A DNA stretch of 64,000 nucleotides from Halomonas socia (GTDB lineage: Bacteria > Pseudomonadota > Gammaproteobacteria > Pseudomonadales > Halomonadaceae): contig NZ_CP048812.1 of assembly GCF_010977575.1 (NCBI RefSeq), positions 992,001 through 1,056,000 on the forward strand. Direction: 5' to 3'. The notes below the pieces were generated by a model. That model had not been told where the DNA came from. It saw nothing but the letters and a program-made list of their open reading frames with translations, and searched no databases. Position 1 is the stretch's first letter; every line of letters begins with the position of its first letter. Positions 1-21,547 of this stretch are shown here, one piece after another. The position numbers and the translations under genes are program-made.

Positions 1-147
1 GGTGGCCGCGCCATCATGAACCTCGCCAACCTTGTGCGACAGGCCGGTATAGAACAGGACACGCTCGGTGGTAGTTGTCTTACCGGCGTCAACGTGGGCG
101 ACGATACCAATGTTGCGGTAACGCTTGAGCGGAGTCTTGCGTGCCAC
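1..147 (-). CDS. fusA: Elongation factor G, N-terminal 49 residues (partial)
   Basis: This is the start of EF-G, the GTPase that moves tRNA and mRNA through the ribosome. The 49 codons translate to an N-terminus [20 protein letters not shown] followed by GKTTTTE, the P-loop of translational GTPases (AHVDAGKT at residues 17-24). The frame is open to the window edge, so the gene continues to the left. The start codon is GTG at 145-147, preceded at about 9 nt by GGGGA; no in-frame ATG fits the conserved N-terminus. It is the third gene of the rpsL-rpsG-fusA (str) operon. Confidence 0.96.
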   Translation of the reverse strand, partial: MARKTPLKRYRNIGIVAHVDAGKTTTTERVLFYTGLSHKVGEVHDGAAT

Positions 148-225
148 GATGGAATTCCCCATTGGTTGCACGTGCCACCCGCCAGGGCAGCACGTCGTGT
201 ATGGAAGTCGGCGAGCGCGCCGTGC

Positions 226-705
<480 letters not shown>

Positions 706-806
706 TCAGTAAAGGGTCCTTCAGGTAAACCCGAGACTCGCCACGCAGGCCGCTCGACCTTACTCTTATCTGACCGTTGCAATGCTGTGTGTCGTGACGC
801 CCCGAC

Positions 807-1181
807 TTAGGACTTGGGACGCTTGGTGCCGTACTTGGAACGGCCCTGCTTGCGGTTCTGGACACCGGAGGTGTCGAGAGCGCCGCGCACGGTGTGATAG
901 CGCACACCCGGCAAATCCTTGACGCGGCCACCGCGAATCAGGACCACGGAGTGCTCCTGGAGGTTGTGGCCTTCACCGCCGATGTAGGACGACACTTCGT
1001 AGCCGTTGGTCAGGCGTACGCGGCACACCTTACGCAGGGCCGAGTTCGGCTTCTTCGGGGTGGTGGTGTAGACGCGGGTGCAAACGCCGCGCTTTTGCGG
1101 GCAGGCCTGCAGCGCCGGCACGTCGCTCTTGGCGACGGGGCGCTTGCGCGGCTTGCGCACGAGCTGATTGATAGTTGCCAT
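807..1181 (-). CDS. rpsL: 30S ribosomal protein S12
   Basis: S12 sits at the decoding centre and is the site of streptomycin-resistance mutations. The 124-residue protein has the conserved [12 protein letters not shown] block with Lys43, and [10 protein letters not shown] with Lys88 and Asp89, so both positions carry the drug-sensitive residues. It is the first gene of the str operon and has its own promoter at 1261-1290. Its leader contains a small hairpin (1221-1240, GTGGGT/ACCCAC). Confidence 0.98.
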   Translation of the reverse strand: MATINQLVRKPRKRPVAKSDVPALQACPQKRGVCTRVYTTTPKKPNSALRKVCRVRLTNGYEVSSYIGGEGHNLQEHSVVLIRGGRVKDLPGVRYHTVRGALDTSGVQNRKQGRSKYGTKRPKS

Positions 1182-1260
1182 GGTCTGTTGCTGACTCCAA
1201 TGATTGCCTTAGCCTTTTCTGTGGGTGCGGGCGTACCCACCCCACTATTAAAGGCTGCGC

Positions 1261-1290
1261 ATTCTACTGTCTTGCTGCAATGCCCGTCAA
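1261..1290 (-). promoter_or_regulatory. Promoter of rpsL-rpsG-fusA
   Basis: On the minus strand TTGACG (1285-1290) and TAGAAT (1261-1266) are separated by 18 bp. They lie 80-109 bp upstream of rpsL and just after the rpoC terminator hairpin. The TAGAAT -10 is the same as in the rRNA and tRNA-Tyr promoters of this window. Confidence 0.75.
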
Positions 1291-1303
1291 GCCTAGGCCC
1301 GAC

Positions 1304-1333
1304 CAGTGCGGCGCCGCTGCCGGCGCCGCACTG
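1304..1333 (-). terminator. Hairpin after rpoC
   Basis: A perfect 12-bp GC-rich stem (304-315 with 322-333 of kb 1) with a 6-nt loop begins 11 bp after the rpoC stop. No T-run follows, so it may act as a weak terminator or a 3' end stabiliser rather than a standard intrinsic terminator. Confidence 0.5.
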
Positions 1334-1344
1334 CAAGACACTGC

Positions 1345-5562
<4,218 letters not shown>

Positions 5563-5572
5563 TGGGGGGCTC

Positions 5573-9649
<4,077 letters not shown>

Positions 9650-9808
9650 CTGTATTCCCCAGCTTGTTCACCATGGGTGACCGATGCGTGTCGGCGCCAC
9701 CCGACGAGAGCACTACCGTCAGGCGCTGACGGCAAGCCCCCGTATGAGAGCTCGCCGTCGGAATTCGGCTAGCGGCTACGCCAACATGGCGGCCGGCTAG
9801 TAACAACA

Positions 9809-9843
9809 GAAAAAGGCCGGCAGCGGGTGTCCCGCCACCAGCC
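9809..9843 (-). terminator. Attenuator between rplL and rpoB
   Basis: On the minus strand 13 consecutive pairs (two G-U type plus one wobble near the base) close a 3-nt ACA loop (9815-9843), followed at once by TTTTTCTG. This is a textbook intrinsic terminator. It lies where E. coli has the partial terminator that lowers rpoBC expression relative to rplJL. No clear promoter was found between it and rpoB, so read-through probably sets polymerase subunit levels. Confidence 0.85.
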
Positions 9844-9883
9844 GTGGAAGCTTACGCAGCGCGTGAAGCCATGGGCACAAGGA

Positions 9884-10252
9884 TTACTTGAGCTCCACGG
9901 ACGCGCCGGCTTCTTCCAGCTTTTTCTTGGCTTCTTCAGCGTCGTCCTTGGACATCGCTTCCTTGATGGTCGCCGGCGCGCCGTCGACGGCACCCTTGGC
10001 TTCCTTCAGGCCCAGGCCGGTGATCTCGCGAACGACCTTGATCACGTTGACCTTCTTCTCGCCAGCGCCAGTCAGCACCAGGTCGAACTCGGTCTGCTCT
10101 TCAGCAGCCTCACCAGCGGCAGCCGGGCCAGCCACGACGGCAGCGGCGGCGGACACGCCGAACTTCTCTTCCATCGCTTCGACCAGCTCGGCGACTTCCA
10201 TCACGGACATGTCGGCGACGGCGTTGATGATGTCTTCTTTGGTCAGTGCCAT
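9884..10252 (-). CDS. rplL: 50S ribosomal protein L7/L12
   Basis: L7/L12 forms the flexible stalk that recruits translation GTPases. The 122-residue product starts [20 protein letters not shown]. The N-terminal dimerisation helix is followed by an Ala/Gly/Glu-rich hinge and the C-terminal domain [21 protein letters not shown] place the start at ATG 10252 and not the GTG two codons earlier, because AGGA lies 8 nt upstream and the family begins at this Met. It is cotranscribed with rplJ. Confidence 0.97.
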   Translation of the reverse strand: MALTKEDIINAVADMSVMEVAELVEAMEEKFGVSAAAAVVAGPAAAGEAAEEQTEFDLVLTGAGEKKVNVIKVVREITGLGLKEAKGAVDGAPATIKEAMSKDDAEEAKKKLEEAGASVELK

Positions 10253-10341
10253 TTTCACATTCCTAACTTTGCGGGAGCCTCGGTCGCCCGAGCGCTCGTT
10301 GATACAGTGTTCGATTCAGACAGCACGTTCGAGTTCGCCGT

Positions 10342-10845
10342 TCAGGCGGCCTCTTCCTGCTTCTGGTCACGCAGCGCAGCGAGAGTACGAACCAGCTTGC
10401 CGGCCGACGCTTCCTTCATGACGGACATCAGCTTGGCGATGGCCTCGTCGTAGGTCGGCAGCGTTGCCAGGCGATCCAGGTCGGAAGCCGGGATGAACTC
10501 GCCTTCGTATGCCAGCGCCTTGACCTCGAAGTCCTTCTCAGACTTGGCGAACTCCTTGAACAGGCGAGCGGCGGCGCCCGGATGCTCATAGGAGAAGGCC
10601 AGCATGGTCGGACCCGAGAACGTCTCGTTCAGGCACTCCCAAGGAGTACCCTCGAGGGCGCGGCGTGCCAGGGTGTTGCGCACAACACGGATCTGCACGC
10701 CATTCTCGCGAGCCTGCTTGCGCAGGTCGGTCATTGCCCCTACGGCAACGCCACGCGAGTCGGCAACGACGACGGAGAGCGCATCCTTGGCCGCTTCACT
10801 GACCTCGGCAACGATCGCTTTCTTGCCTTCGAGTGCTAGTGGCAC
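10342..10845 (-). CDS. rplJ: 50S ribosomal protein L10
   Basis: L10 anchors the L7/L12 stalk on 23S rRNA and, bound to L12, represses its own mRNA. The 167-residue product starts with GTG (10843-10845) as [20 protein letters not shown], with GGAG 8 nt upstream. An in-frame upstream extension of 41 codons has no family similarity and is rejected. The long leader (10846-11115) carries hairpins fitting autogenous control. Confidence 0.95.
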   Translation of the reverse strand: MPLALEGKKAIVAEVSEAAKDALSVVVADSRGVAVGAMTDLRKQARENGVQIRVVRNTLARRALEGTPWECLNETFSGPTMLAFSYEHPGAAARLFKEFAKSEKDFEVKALAYEGEFIPASDLDRLATLPTYDEAIAKLMSVMKEASAGKLVRTLAALRDQKQEEAA

Positions 10846-11115
10846 GGTGATCACTCCTTCGTGCCGGAAGCCCGTATCGAGCATTCCGGTGGTTACCATC
10901 TCCCCCGCCTGCCGGCTGGCACTGCGGGGGTACCGGGTGATGGTGCTCACCAGATGACTGGCGGCCACACCATCTGCGCAGGCCCCCTCAAGGGGCGATT
11001 AAGCCGCTCCGAAGAGCGGCGCCTGCGGTCTTTGACGGTGCCCCGCCGTTACGCCTTGACGCCGCGCACGGGGACCGCAAAGTTACTGCCTGTTGCGTCG
11101 ATGCTCGCCTGGCGA
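10846..11115 (-). promoter_or_regulatory. rplJ leader with likely L10(L12)4 control region
   Basis: This 270-bp spacer between rplA and rplJ is much longer than other gaps in the operon. On the minus strand it contains a 7-bp stem closed by a UUCG tetraloop (11003-11020) and next to it a GCCCCTTGAGGGGGC hairpin (10982-10996). E. coli and many bacteria carry the L10 leader here, bound by the L10-L12 complex. I did not trace the kink-turn, so the exact RNA boundaries are inference. Confidence 0.6.
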
Positions 11116-11808
11116 TCACGCCAGGGCCGAGTGATCGACGGTGATGCCCGGGCCCATGGTGGTGGACAGGGTCATCTTCTTGAAATACACACCCTTGGAC
11201 GTGCTCGGCTTGAGCTTCTTGAGGTCGGCGACCAGCGCCTCGAGGTTGCCCTGAATCGCGGCAGCATCGAAATCGACCTTGCCCAGGGTGGTGTGGATGA
11301 TACCGTTCTTGTCGGTACGGAAACGCACCTGGCCAGCCTTGGCGTTCTTGACGGCGGTGACCACATCGGGGGTCACGGTGCCGACCTTGGGGTTCGGCAT
11401 CAGGCCGCGCGGACCGAGGATCTGACCCAGTTGGCCGACCACGCGCATGGCATCCGGTGACGCGATGACCACGTCGAAATCGAGCTGGCCCTTCTTGACC
11501 TGCTCGGCCAGGTCGTCCATGCCGACGATATCGGCACCGGCTTCCTTGGCGGCATCGGCGTTGGCACCCTGGGTAAAGACGGCAACGCGCACGTCCTTGC
11601 CGGTACCGTTAGGCATGACGGTGGCGCCACGCACTACCTGGTCGGATTTACGCGGGTCTACGCCGAGGTTGATGGCGACGTCCAGCGACTCCTTGAACTT
11701 GACGGTGGACAGCTCGTTGAGCAGCGCCACGGCTTCTTCCAGGGAGTAGACCTTACCGGCCTCGACCTTTTCGTTGATCAGCTTGGCACGCTTGGTCAAT
11801 TTAGCCAT
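11116..11808 (-). CDS. rplA: 50S ribosomal protein L1
   Basis: L1 forms the mobile stalk near the ribosomal E site and represses the rplKA mRNA. The 230-residue product starts [20 protein letters not shown] and carries the signature block [16 protein letters not shown]. It begins 2 bp after rplK, so translation is coupled. Confidence 0.98.
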   Translation of the reverse strand: MAKLTKRAKLINEKVEAGKVYSLEEAVALLNELSTVKFKESLDVAINLGVDPRKSDQVVRGATVMPNGTGKDVRVAVFTQGANADAAKEAGADIVGMDDLAEQVKKGQLDFDVVIASPDAMRVVGQLGQILGPRGLMPNPKVGTVTPDVVTAVKNAKAGQVRFRTDKNGIIHTTLGKVDFDAAAIQGNLEALVADLKKLKPSTSKGVYFKKMTLSTTMGPGITVDHSALA

Positions 11809-11810
11809 GA

Positions 11811-12242
11811 TCAGAGGCCCTCCACGTTGAGGCCCATGCTACGGGCACTACCGGCAATGGTACGCACGGCGGCGTCGAGATCGGCAGCCGTCAGATCCGG
11901 CTCCTTGGTCTTGGCGATCTCTTCGAGCTGCTCGCGGGTCACGGTCCCGACCTTCTTCTTGTTCGGCTCGCCTGAGCCGGACTTGATACCAGCGGCCTTC
12001 TTCAGCAGCACGGCGGCCGGCGGCGTTTTGGTGATGAAGGTGAAGCTGCGGTCGGAATAGACGGTAATCACCACGGGCGTCGGCAGACCCGGTTCGATGT
12101 CCTGGGTCTCGGCGTTGAACGCCTTGCAAAATTCCATGATGTTGACACCGTGCTGACCCAGCGCAGGGCCGACGGGGGGGCTCGGGTTGGCCTTACCAGC
12201 TGCGACCTGCAGCTTGATGTAAGCCTGTACTTTCTTGGCCAT
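11811..12242 (-). CDS. rplK: 50S ribosomal protein L11
   Basis: L11 is part of the GTPase-associated centre and needed for RelA activation. The 143-residue product has the Pro-rich N-domain ([20 protein letters not shown]) and the RNA-binding C-domain ending SMGLNVEGL. Its leader has a 9-bp hairpin (12288-12308). Confidence 0.98.
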   Translation of the reverse strand: MAKKVQAYIKLQVAAGKANPSPPVGPALGQHGVNIMEFCKAFNAETQDIEPGLPTPVVITVYSDRSFTFITKTPPAAVLLKKAAGIKSGSGEPNKKKVGTVTREQLEEIAKTKEPDLTAADLDAAVRTIAGSARSMGLNVEGL

Positions 12243-12287
12243 GATGGACTCCAGTTGGGTAGTAGCGCCTTGCGGCTCCCCGGGTTA

Positions 12288-12308
12288 ATGAACCGCCCAG
12301 CGGTTCAT
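12288..12308 (-). promoter_or_regulatory. Hairpin in rplK leader, possible L1 target
   Basis: A perfect 9-bp stem (ATGAACCGC/GCGGTTCAT) with a 3-nt loop lies between nusG and rplK, 46 nt before the rplK start. L1 represses rplKA by binding a leader structure in E. coli; whether this hairpin is that target is inference. Confidence 0.4.
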
Positions 12309-12329
12309 ACGATACGTTCAGGCCGAGAC

Positions 12330-12863
12330 TCAGTCCTTCTCGACCTGTGAAAACTCGAGCTCGACAGGGGTCGAGCGGCCGAAGATCAGCACACTGACCT
12401 GCAGGCGGCTCTTGTCGTAGTTGACCTCTTCAACCACGCCATTGAAGTCGGCGAAGGGCCCATCGACGACACGCACCGACTGACCCGGCTCGAACAGGGT
12501 CTTGGGGCGCGGCTTGTCGGTACCGTCCTGCACGCGGCGCAGGATGGCATCGGCTTCCTTCTGAGTGATCGGCGCCGGCTTCTCCTTGGTGCCACCGATA
12601 AAGCCCATCACGCGAGGCGTCTCGTTGACCAGGTGCCAGGTGCCATCATCCATCTCCATCTCGACCAGCACGTAGCCGGGATAGAACTTGCGCTCGCTCT
12701 TGCGGCGCTTGCCGTCGCGCATCTCTACCACTTCCTCGGTCGGCACCAGAATCTCGCCGAAGCGGTCCTCCATGCCATACATCTTCACGCGCTCGATGAG
12801 CGAGCGCATGACATGCTTCTCGAAACCGGAGTAGGCATGCACGACATACCAACGCTTGGACAT
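12330..12863 (-). CDS. nusG: Transcription termination/antitermination protein NusG
   Basis: NusG binds the RNA polymerase clamp, raises processivity and couples to Rho or the ribosome. The 177-residue product starts [20 protein letters not shown] (NGN domain) and ends with a KOW domain ([20 protein letters not shown]). An open extension upstream overlaps secE out of frame and is rejected. The start lies 8 bp after the secE stop. Confidence 0.98.
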   Translation of the reverse strand: MSKRWYVVHAYSGFEKHVMRSLIERVKMYGMEDRFGEILVPTEEVVEMRDGKRRKSERKFYPGYVLVEMEMDDGTWHLVNETPRVMGFIGGTKEKPAPITQKEADAILRRVQDGTDKPRPKTLFEPGQSVRVVDGPFADFNGVVEEVNYDKSRLQVSVLIFGRSTPVELEFSQVEKD

Positions 12864-12871
12864 GGAATCTC

Positions 12872-13240
12872 CTAACCGATGACGCCGGACATCGCCCAGC
12901 CTAGAATGGTGTCCATCAGCCACAGCATCAGGCCCACCACCAGCACCGCCACCAGCACGATGGCAGTGGTCTGAATGGTCTCGGGGCGGGTCGGCCAGAC
13001 CACGCGCTGAATTTCCTTGCGCGCACTGCGAGCGAGCTCGAGCAGATCGCGCCCCTTGGCAGTAGTAAAGCCGACTACCGCGGCCAGCGCGCACAGCACC
13101 ACCACGCCCAGCACCCGATAGAGGATGGCCTGATCGGCAAAATAGGAATTGCCAACCACGGCAACGACCACCAAGGAAACGACCACCGCCCACTTGAGCC
13201 CGTCGTGGCGCGACTCCTGCACCTCGGCGTTATGTTTCAT
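12872..13240 (-). CDS. secE: Preprotein translocase subunit SecE
   Basis: SecE clamps SecY in the inner-membrane Sec channel. The 122-residue product is the three-helix form of gammaproteobacteria: two N-terminal helices (about residues 15-35 and 40-58), an amphipathic segment ([19 protein letters not shown]), and the conserved third helix ([20 protein letters not shown]). The ATG at 13238-13240 was chosen because it starts the conserved cytosolic tail and is preceded by AGGAG. Confidence 0.95.
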   Translation of the reverse strand: MKHNAEVQESRHDGLKWAVVVSLVVVAVVGNSYFADQAILYRVLGVVVLCALAAVVGFTTAKGRDLLELARSARKEIQRVVWPTRPETIQTTAIVLVAVLVVGLMLWLMDTILGWAMSGVIG

Positions 13241-13312
13241 GAAAACGAGACTCCTCAGGGTGCGGCAATCGAAACATGAAAGTATAAGAGATATCGCCAG
13301 CCTGGGGAAGAC

Positions 13313-13388
<76 letters not shown>

Positions 13389-13444
13389 GTATCGGCGCTG
13401 CTACCTCACACCTTTTGCAGGCGGCCTACGCAACAGCGGGCGCA

Positions 13445-13473
13445 ATGATAGCGGAAGCGATTCCGCCTTACAA
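13445..13473 (-). promoter_or_regulatory. Promoter of tRNA-Trp-secE-nusG operon
   Basis: On the minus strand TTGTAA (13468-13473) and TATCAT (13445-13450) are 17 bp apart. They lie between the terminator at 13498-13524 and tRNA-Trp, with the tRNA beginning 57 bp after the -10. Confidence 0.6.
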
Positions 13474-13497
13474 CCCCCGGCACGCCTCCGGGAAAAG

Positions 13498-13524
13498 AAA
13501 AGGCGAGCACTTGGCTCGCCTTTT
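13498..13524 (-). terminator. Intrinsic terminator of the tRNA-Tyr-Gly-Thr transcript
   Basis: An 11-bp stem AAAAGGCGAGC/GCTCGCCTTTT closes a 5-nt loop. On the minus strand it is followed by TTTTCTTTTCCC (stem plus tail), and its A-rich left arm would allow function in both directions. It separates tRNA-Thr from the tRNA-Trp-secE unit, at the place where related genomes carry tuf. Confidence 0.85.
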
Positions 13525-13530
13525 CCAATA

Positions 13531-13605
13531 TGGAGCTCATGGACGGATTTGAACCGTCGACCTCACCCTTACCAAGGGTGTGCTCTACCCCTGAGCTACA
13601 TGAGC
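13531..13605 (-). tRNA. tRNA-Thr (GGT anticodon)
   Basis: The 75-nt minus-strand cloverleaf has acceptor GCTCATG/CATGAGC, anticodon GGT, T loop GTTCAAATC and encoded CCA. It is the last gene of the tRNA-Tyr-Gly-Thr cluster. Confidence 0.97.
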
Positions 13606-13637
13606 AAAACTCTACAACTACTGCGCTGACCAGAAAC

Positions 13638-13711
<74 letters not shown>

Positions 13712-13753
13712 CTACCCACTTTTGCAGCCGGACTGCAGTACGTCGGCAAAATC

Positions 13754-13837
<84 letters not shown>

Positions 13838-13849
13838 AGGCCGCGGCAA

Positions 13850-13877
13850 ATTCTACCGCTTTTCTCAGATTTGTCAA
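13850..13877 (-). promoter_or_regulatory. Promoter of the tRNA-Tyr-Gly-Thr cluster
   Basis: The minus strand reads TTGACA (13872-13877), 16 bp, TAGAAT (13850-13855), 12 bp before tRNA-Tyr. Hexamers and spacer length equal those of both rRNA promoters in this window. Confidence 0.85.
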
Positions 13878-13943
13878 GTGGTTACCCGGTGGATATCTGA
13901 CTCCCTCCGGGGGCCGCTATGGCTGAGAACGCGCAAAATTATG

Positions 13944-14783
13944 TCAAAGCAGCATCGAGAAGGCAAGCCCTGCGCGTATCTTTTCCAGCGCCACCGGCGC
14001 CGGGACCCACGGCGCCCCCGATAGCCGGCCGGCTCGCTCGGCGCTGGTCAGCGGGAAGCAGGCCTCCAGGCCGCCGTAGACCATATCCGGCCACAGCGCA
14101 TGGGGCACGCGCATGCCGCGCGAGATGACCCGTGCATCACCACCGGTCAGTAGCAGCGGCATGGCCACCCCCTCGCGATCGCAGACCTCGGCATAGATCC
14201 GATTCACCGCGCTTACGGCAGCCATATAAATACCGTGATTGACCGCCTCGACAGTATTCTTGCCCGGCGCCAATAGCTCGTCGGCCTCGCTGTCGGGGTC
14301 GATAGCCACATTGCGCGTGCCCAGCTTGAGACTCTCCTTCATCAGCCGCAGCCCGGGCAGGATATAGCCACCCAGGTGACGCCCACCGGGCAGCACGAAG
14401 TCGATGGTGATGGCGCTCCCGCAGTCGACGCTGCAGCAGCCACCGGCCAGGTGGTAGCTGGCCAGCGCCCCCATCCAGCGGTCGACACCCAGGCGCCCCG
14501 GCTCCTCATAGCCGTTGGTGACGCCCAGCGCCTCACGTGTCGAGTGCGCCACGTGTACCACCCCTACGCGGCGACGCAGCAAGGCCACGGTATCCAGCAG
14601 CACCGTTCGTCGCGCTACGCTGGAGATACGCACCGCCTCCACCACGTCGAGGTCGGGGATATCCGAGCCTGGCCGCCACTCCTCGCGCGTCCACACCGCC
14701 CCCCGCGAACGAATTTCGCTGCTGACACTGTCCTTGAGCCGCCATTTGGAGAGCGTATTGCCAATATCCAGATCGAGAATCAT
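13944..14783 (-). CDS. coaX: Type III pantothenate kinase
   Basis: CoaX phosphorylates pantothenate in the first step of coenzyme A synthesis and, unlike CoaA, is not feedback-inhibited by CoA. The 279-residue product carries the ASKHA phosphate-binding motif DIGNT (residues 6-10), the GVDRWMGALAS block near residue 100 and the DCGSAITIDF motif near residue 120, all typical of type III enzymes. The start ATG overlaps the birA stop by 4 bp (ATGA). The birA-coaX pairing is common in gammaproteobacteria that use CoaX. Confidence 0.94.
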   Translation of the reverse strand: MILDLDIGNTLSKWRLKDSVSSEIRSRGAVWTREEWRPGSDIPDLDVVEAVRISSVARRTVLLDTVALLRRRVGVVHVAHSTREALGVTNGYEEPGRLGVDRWMGALASYHLAGGCCSVDCGSAITIDFVLPGGRHLGGYILPGLRLMKESLKLGTRNVAIDPDSEADELLAPGKNTVEAVNHGIYMAAVSAVNRIYAEVCDREGVAMPLLLTGGDARVISRGMRVPHALWPDMVYGGLEACFPLTSAERAGRLSGAPWVPAPVALEKIRAGLAFSMLL

Positions 14784-15760
14784 GAACGTCCACGCACGCT
14801 GATTTCGCCACCCGCCAAGCGTCGCTGCTCACCGTCATGGCGTACCAGCAGGTTTCCTGCGCCGTCGATACCCTCGACCCGCGCCACATAGCGCCCATCA
14901 CGCTGGATCACCTCGATCTCCCGATCGGCATAGGCATGGCGGCGCGACCACGCCGGCTGCCAGGCAGCGAACCCTTCCTGTTCGTAGCGCGACAGCAGGT
15001 CAAGTAGCCCGGCCATCAGCTCTGCCGCCAACTGGTTGCGCGATACCTCTGGCGCCACATCATGCACGGCGGCCACCGGCTGATCGATACCCGCGCGTAC
15101 CTCGGCGGGCAGATCGACATTGAGCCCCAGTCCGACCACCACCTCGCACGGGCCCGCCAGATCGCCGCTCACCTCGAGCAGGATGCCCGCCAGCTTGGCC
15201 AGCCCATCAGGCGTCTCGAGCAGCACATCGTTAGGCCACTTGAGCGCCACCACCAGTCCATGGCGCTCGAGCACCTCGGCCGCCACGACCCCCACCGCCA
15301 GGCTCAGGCCTTCAAGGACATTGGCGCCCCCCTCGAACCGCCAGCCCACCGACAGCATCAGGCCACGCCCCCAGGGGCTTTCCCAGCCACGTCCGCGACG
15401 CCCCCGACCGGCGCTTTGCGACTCAGCCAGGCACACCTCGCCGTGCCCCGCCCCCTGCACGAAACGCTCGCGCAGGTATGCATTGGTCGACGACACGCTC
15501 TCTTCGATGATCAGGCGATTCAGGCAAGTACGGCTATTACGCGGTAGCTGGGCGACGATACCGGCACCGTCGAGCAGTTCCAGCGGCGTGGCCAGGCGGT
15601 AGCCCAGCCCCTTGATTGCCTCGAGGGGAACATCCATGGCCTCGAGCTTCTTGAGCTGCTTCCATACCGCCGTGCGCGACACGCCCAGCCGCTCACCCAG
15701 CTGCTCGCCGGAATGAAACTCACCATCACGCATCAGGCGGATCAGGTCACCAATGGTCAT
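14780..15760 (-). CDS. birA: Biotin-protein ligase / biotin operon repressor
   Basis: BirA joins biotin to acetyl-CoA carboxylase via biotinyl-AMP and represses biotin genes. The 326-residue product has an N-terminal winged helix (HSGEQLGERLGVSRTAVWKQ, residues 16-35) and the catalytic GRGRRGRGW loop at 118-126, so it is the bifunctional form. I chose ATG at 15758-15760; a GTG directly before it is the alternative. It is coupled to coaX by a 4-bp overlap. Confidence 0.95.
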   Translation of the reverse strand: MTIGDLIRLMRDGEFHSGEQLGERLGVSRTAVWKQLKKLEAMDVPLEAIKGLGYRLATPLELLDGAGIVAQLPRNSRTCLNRLIIEESVSSTNAYLRERFVQGAGHGEVCLAESQSAGRGRRGRGWESPWGRGLMLSVGWRFEGGANVLEGLSLAVGVVAAEVLERHGLVVALKWPNDVLLETPDGLAKLAGILLEVSGDLAGPCEVVVGLGLNVDLPAEVRAGIDQPVAAVHDVAPEVSRNQLAAELMAGLLDLLSRYEQEGFAAWQPAWSRRHAYADREIEVIQRDGRYVARVEGIDGAGNLLVRHDGEQRRLAGGEISVRGRS

Positions 15761-15858
15761 CACAACGGCCCCAGCTGGGAAAACCCATATTCTATCGGAA
15801 GCGGCCTATCAGCGGGAATGCCGCGACCAAAGTGCAACGCTCACCTAGCCTAAACGAC

Positions 15859-15885
15859 GAAGCCCCGACCAATGGCCGGGGCTTC
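15859..15885 (-). terminator. Terminator hairpin after 5S rRNA
   Basis: A 12-position stem (GAAGCCCCGACC/GGCCGGGGCTTC, with one G-U in the RNA) and 3-nt loop lies 10 bp past the 5S gene. The following minus-strand sequence GTCGTTTAGG is only modestly T-rich. It ends the rRNA operon. Confidence 0.7.
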
Positions 15886-15894
15886 TAAATAAGT

Positions 15895-16010
15895 GCCTGA
15901 CGATGACCTACTCTCGCATGGGGAGACCCCACACTACCATCGGCGCTGAGCGGTTTCACTGCTGAGTTCGGCATGGGATCAGGTGGGTCCCGCACGCTAT
16001 GGTCGTCAGG
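15895..16010 (-). rRNA. rrf: 5S ribosomal RNA
   Basis: The minus strand begins CCTGACGACCATAGCG and ends in the complementary CATCGTCAGG, with the conserved CCCATGCCGAACTCAG block. The length of about 116 nt fits 5S rRNA. The ends are set by helix I pairing and may be off by a base or two. Confidence 0.97.
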
Positions 16011-16093
16011 CGAAAAACAGAGGAATCATGCCAACCAATACGTCTCAACGCATCCGCAATTGTGTCGTAATCCACAGACCCCTTGGGGTTATA

Positions 16094-19004
<2,911 letters not shown>

Positions 19005-19110
19005 ATATAACCCGAAAGGGTCTGGTCTGCGATTACGTACGACAATTGCCGGATACGCTTGAAACGTATCGTGCTTTCTCCTTGCGGAGAAATTTGTCAG
19101 CATGATTCAC

Positions 19111-19124
19111 ATTGTTAAAGAGCA
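19111..19124 (-). promoter_or_regulatory. boxA antitermination site in the 16S-23S spacer
   Basis: The minus strand reads TGCTCTTTAACAAT, the same as the E. coli rRNA boxA recognised by NusB-NusE. It lies about 107 nt before 23S, as expected for the spacer copy. Confidence 0.85.
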
Positions 19125-19226
19125 GACTGTCAATCGACAGTCATAAACCGGTCATCGTCTTGGGCGATGGTGGCTTATGACTGCGGATCCGATCAGGTCA
19201 TTCGACTGTTGGGAAGTAGCGTAGCC

Positions 19227-19306
19227 AAACGATCTGAGGCAAGGCGAAAGGTGACGACGTATAGCCTGCTATACGAGGAGCCTTTCAACGACGCATCAGG
19301 AAGTTT
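19227..19306 (-). repeat. 80-bp palindromic element, copy A, abutting tRNA-Ala
   Basis: This element shares a 54-bp block (19240-19293) with copy B at 19467-19520, with only two differences. The centre is CGTATAG-CCTG-CTATACG; outer AAAGG/CCTTT pairs extend it. Its outer arms (19227-19237 and 19296-19306) are complementary at 8 of 11 positions. The right arm ends at the 3' CCA of tRNA-Ala. Nothing in it looks coding. Confidence 0.8.
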
Positions 19307-19381
19307 GGTGGAGCCAAGCGGGATCGAACCGCTGACCTCCTGCGTGCAAGGCAGGCGCTCTCCCAGCTGAGCTATGGCCCC
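19306..19381 (-). tRNA. tRNA-Ala (TGC anticodon)
   Basis: The 76-nt minus-strand cloverleaf has acceptor GGGGCCA/TGGCTCC, anticodon TGC, T loop GTTCGATCC and encoded ACCA. It is the standard second spacer tRNA of gammaproteobacterial rRNA operons. Confidence 0.97.
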
Positions 19382-19453
19382 ACTGATATCCCGTACGTGC
19401 CATGGGAATTTTATTCAGGACAAGGCATGAGCCTTGGGCACAAAATAAAATGT

Positions 19454-19533
19454 AATTTGTGCGAGACAAGGCGAAAGACGACGACGTATAGCCTGCTATA
19501 CGAGGAGCCTTTCAACGACGTATCGCGCAAATT
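19454..19533 (-). repeat. 80-bp palindromic element, copy B, abutting the broken tRNA
   Basis: The core is the same as copy A. The arms AATTTGTGCGA (19454-19464) and TCGCGCAAATT (19523-19533) differ in sequence from copy A but are complementary to each other at 10 of 11 positions. It ends one base before the TGG that begins the tRNA-like sequence at 19534. Confidence 0.8.
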
Positions 19534-19630
19534 TGGTGGGTCTGGGCAGATTTGAAATAAACCCGGCGACCTCACCCTTCTCTTTACAGAACTTCCGGGG
19601 GTGCGCTCTCACCAACTGAGCCCATCCGGC
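19534..19630 (-). pseudogene. Degenerate tRNA-Ile copy in the rRNA spacer
   Basis: The sequence follows the intact tRNA-Ile (19642-19718) through the 3' acceptor and part of the T arm, then again in the D arm (GCTCAGTTGGTGAGAGCGC on the minus strand). Extra bases break the T arm (19557-19566) and the anticodon stem-loop (about 19580-19597), and the 5' acceptor strand GCCGGAT cannot pair with AGACCC. No usable anticodon remains. It probably arose by duplication of the neighbour; a hybrid with another tRNA is possible because the 5' half differs more. Confidence 0.75.
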
Positions 19631-19641
19631 ATCTCGGAGAA

Positions 19642-19718
<77 letters not shown>

Positions 19719-19811
19719 ATTGGTCACGCTGGGCCTATACCCAAACAGTCTTTGCTCTGGCCGATCAGGTAATTCATTGTGAGCACTTGCCGACACGAAG
19801 TGAGTCGTCGG

Positions 19812-21351
<1,540 letters not shown>

Positions 21352-21533
21352 CAATCAGTGCGGTTCTTACTCACCTGACATCCGAAAACGCCAGGCAAAA
21401 GCGAACCAAGCTTGGCTCAAGGGTCAAACGTTTACTCAATTCCGACCCGAAGATCGGTGACGAGTCGCTTGCCTTGATGATGTGGTGACTGATCACCTCG
21501 TCATCGACAAGCGCCCACATGAATTACCTGATC

Positions 21534-21547
21534 GATTGTTAAAGAGC
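21534..21547 (-). promoter_or_regulatory. boxA antitermination site in the rRNA leader
   Basis: The minus strand reads GCTCTTTAACAATC, the boxA core bound by NusB-NusE. It lies between promoter P1 and 16S, about 180 nt before the mature 16S end. Confidence 0.85.

Noticed and set aside
12330-13193. N-terminal extension of NusG by 110 codons
   Set aside because: The extension overlaps secE in another frame; the NusG family start with its own spacing is clear at 12863.
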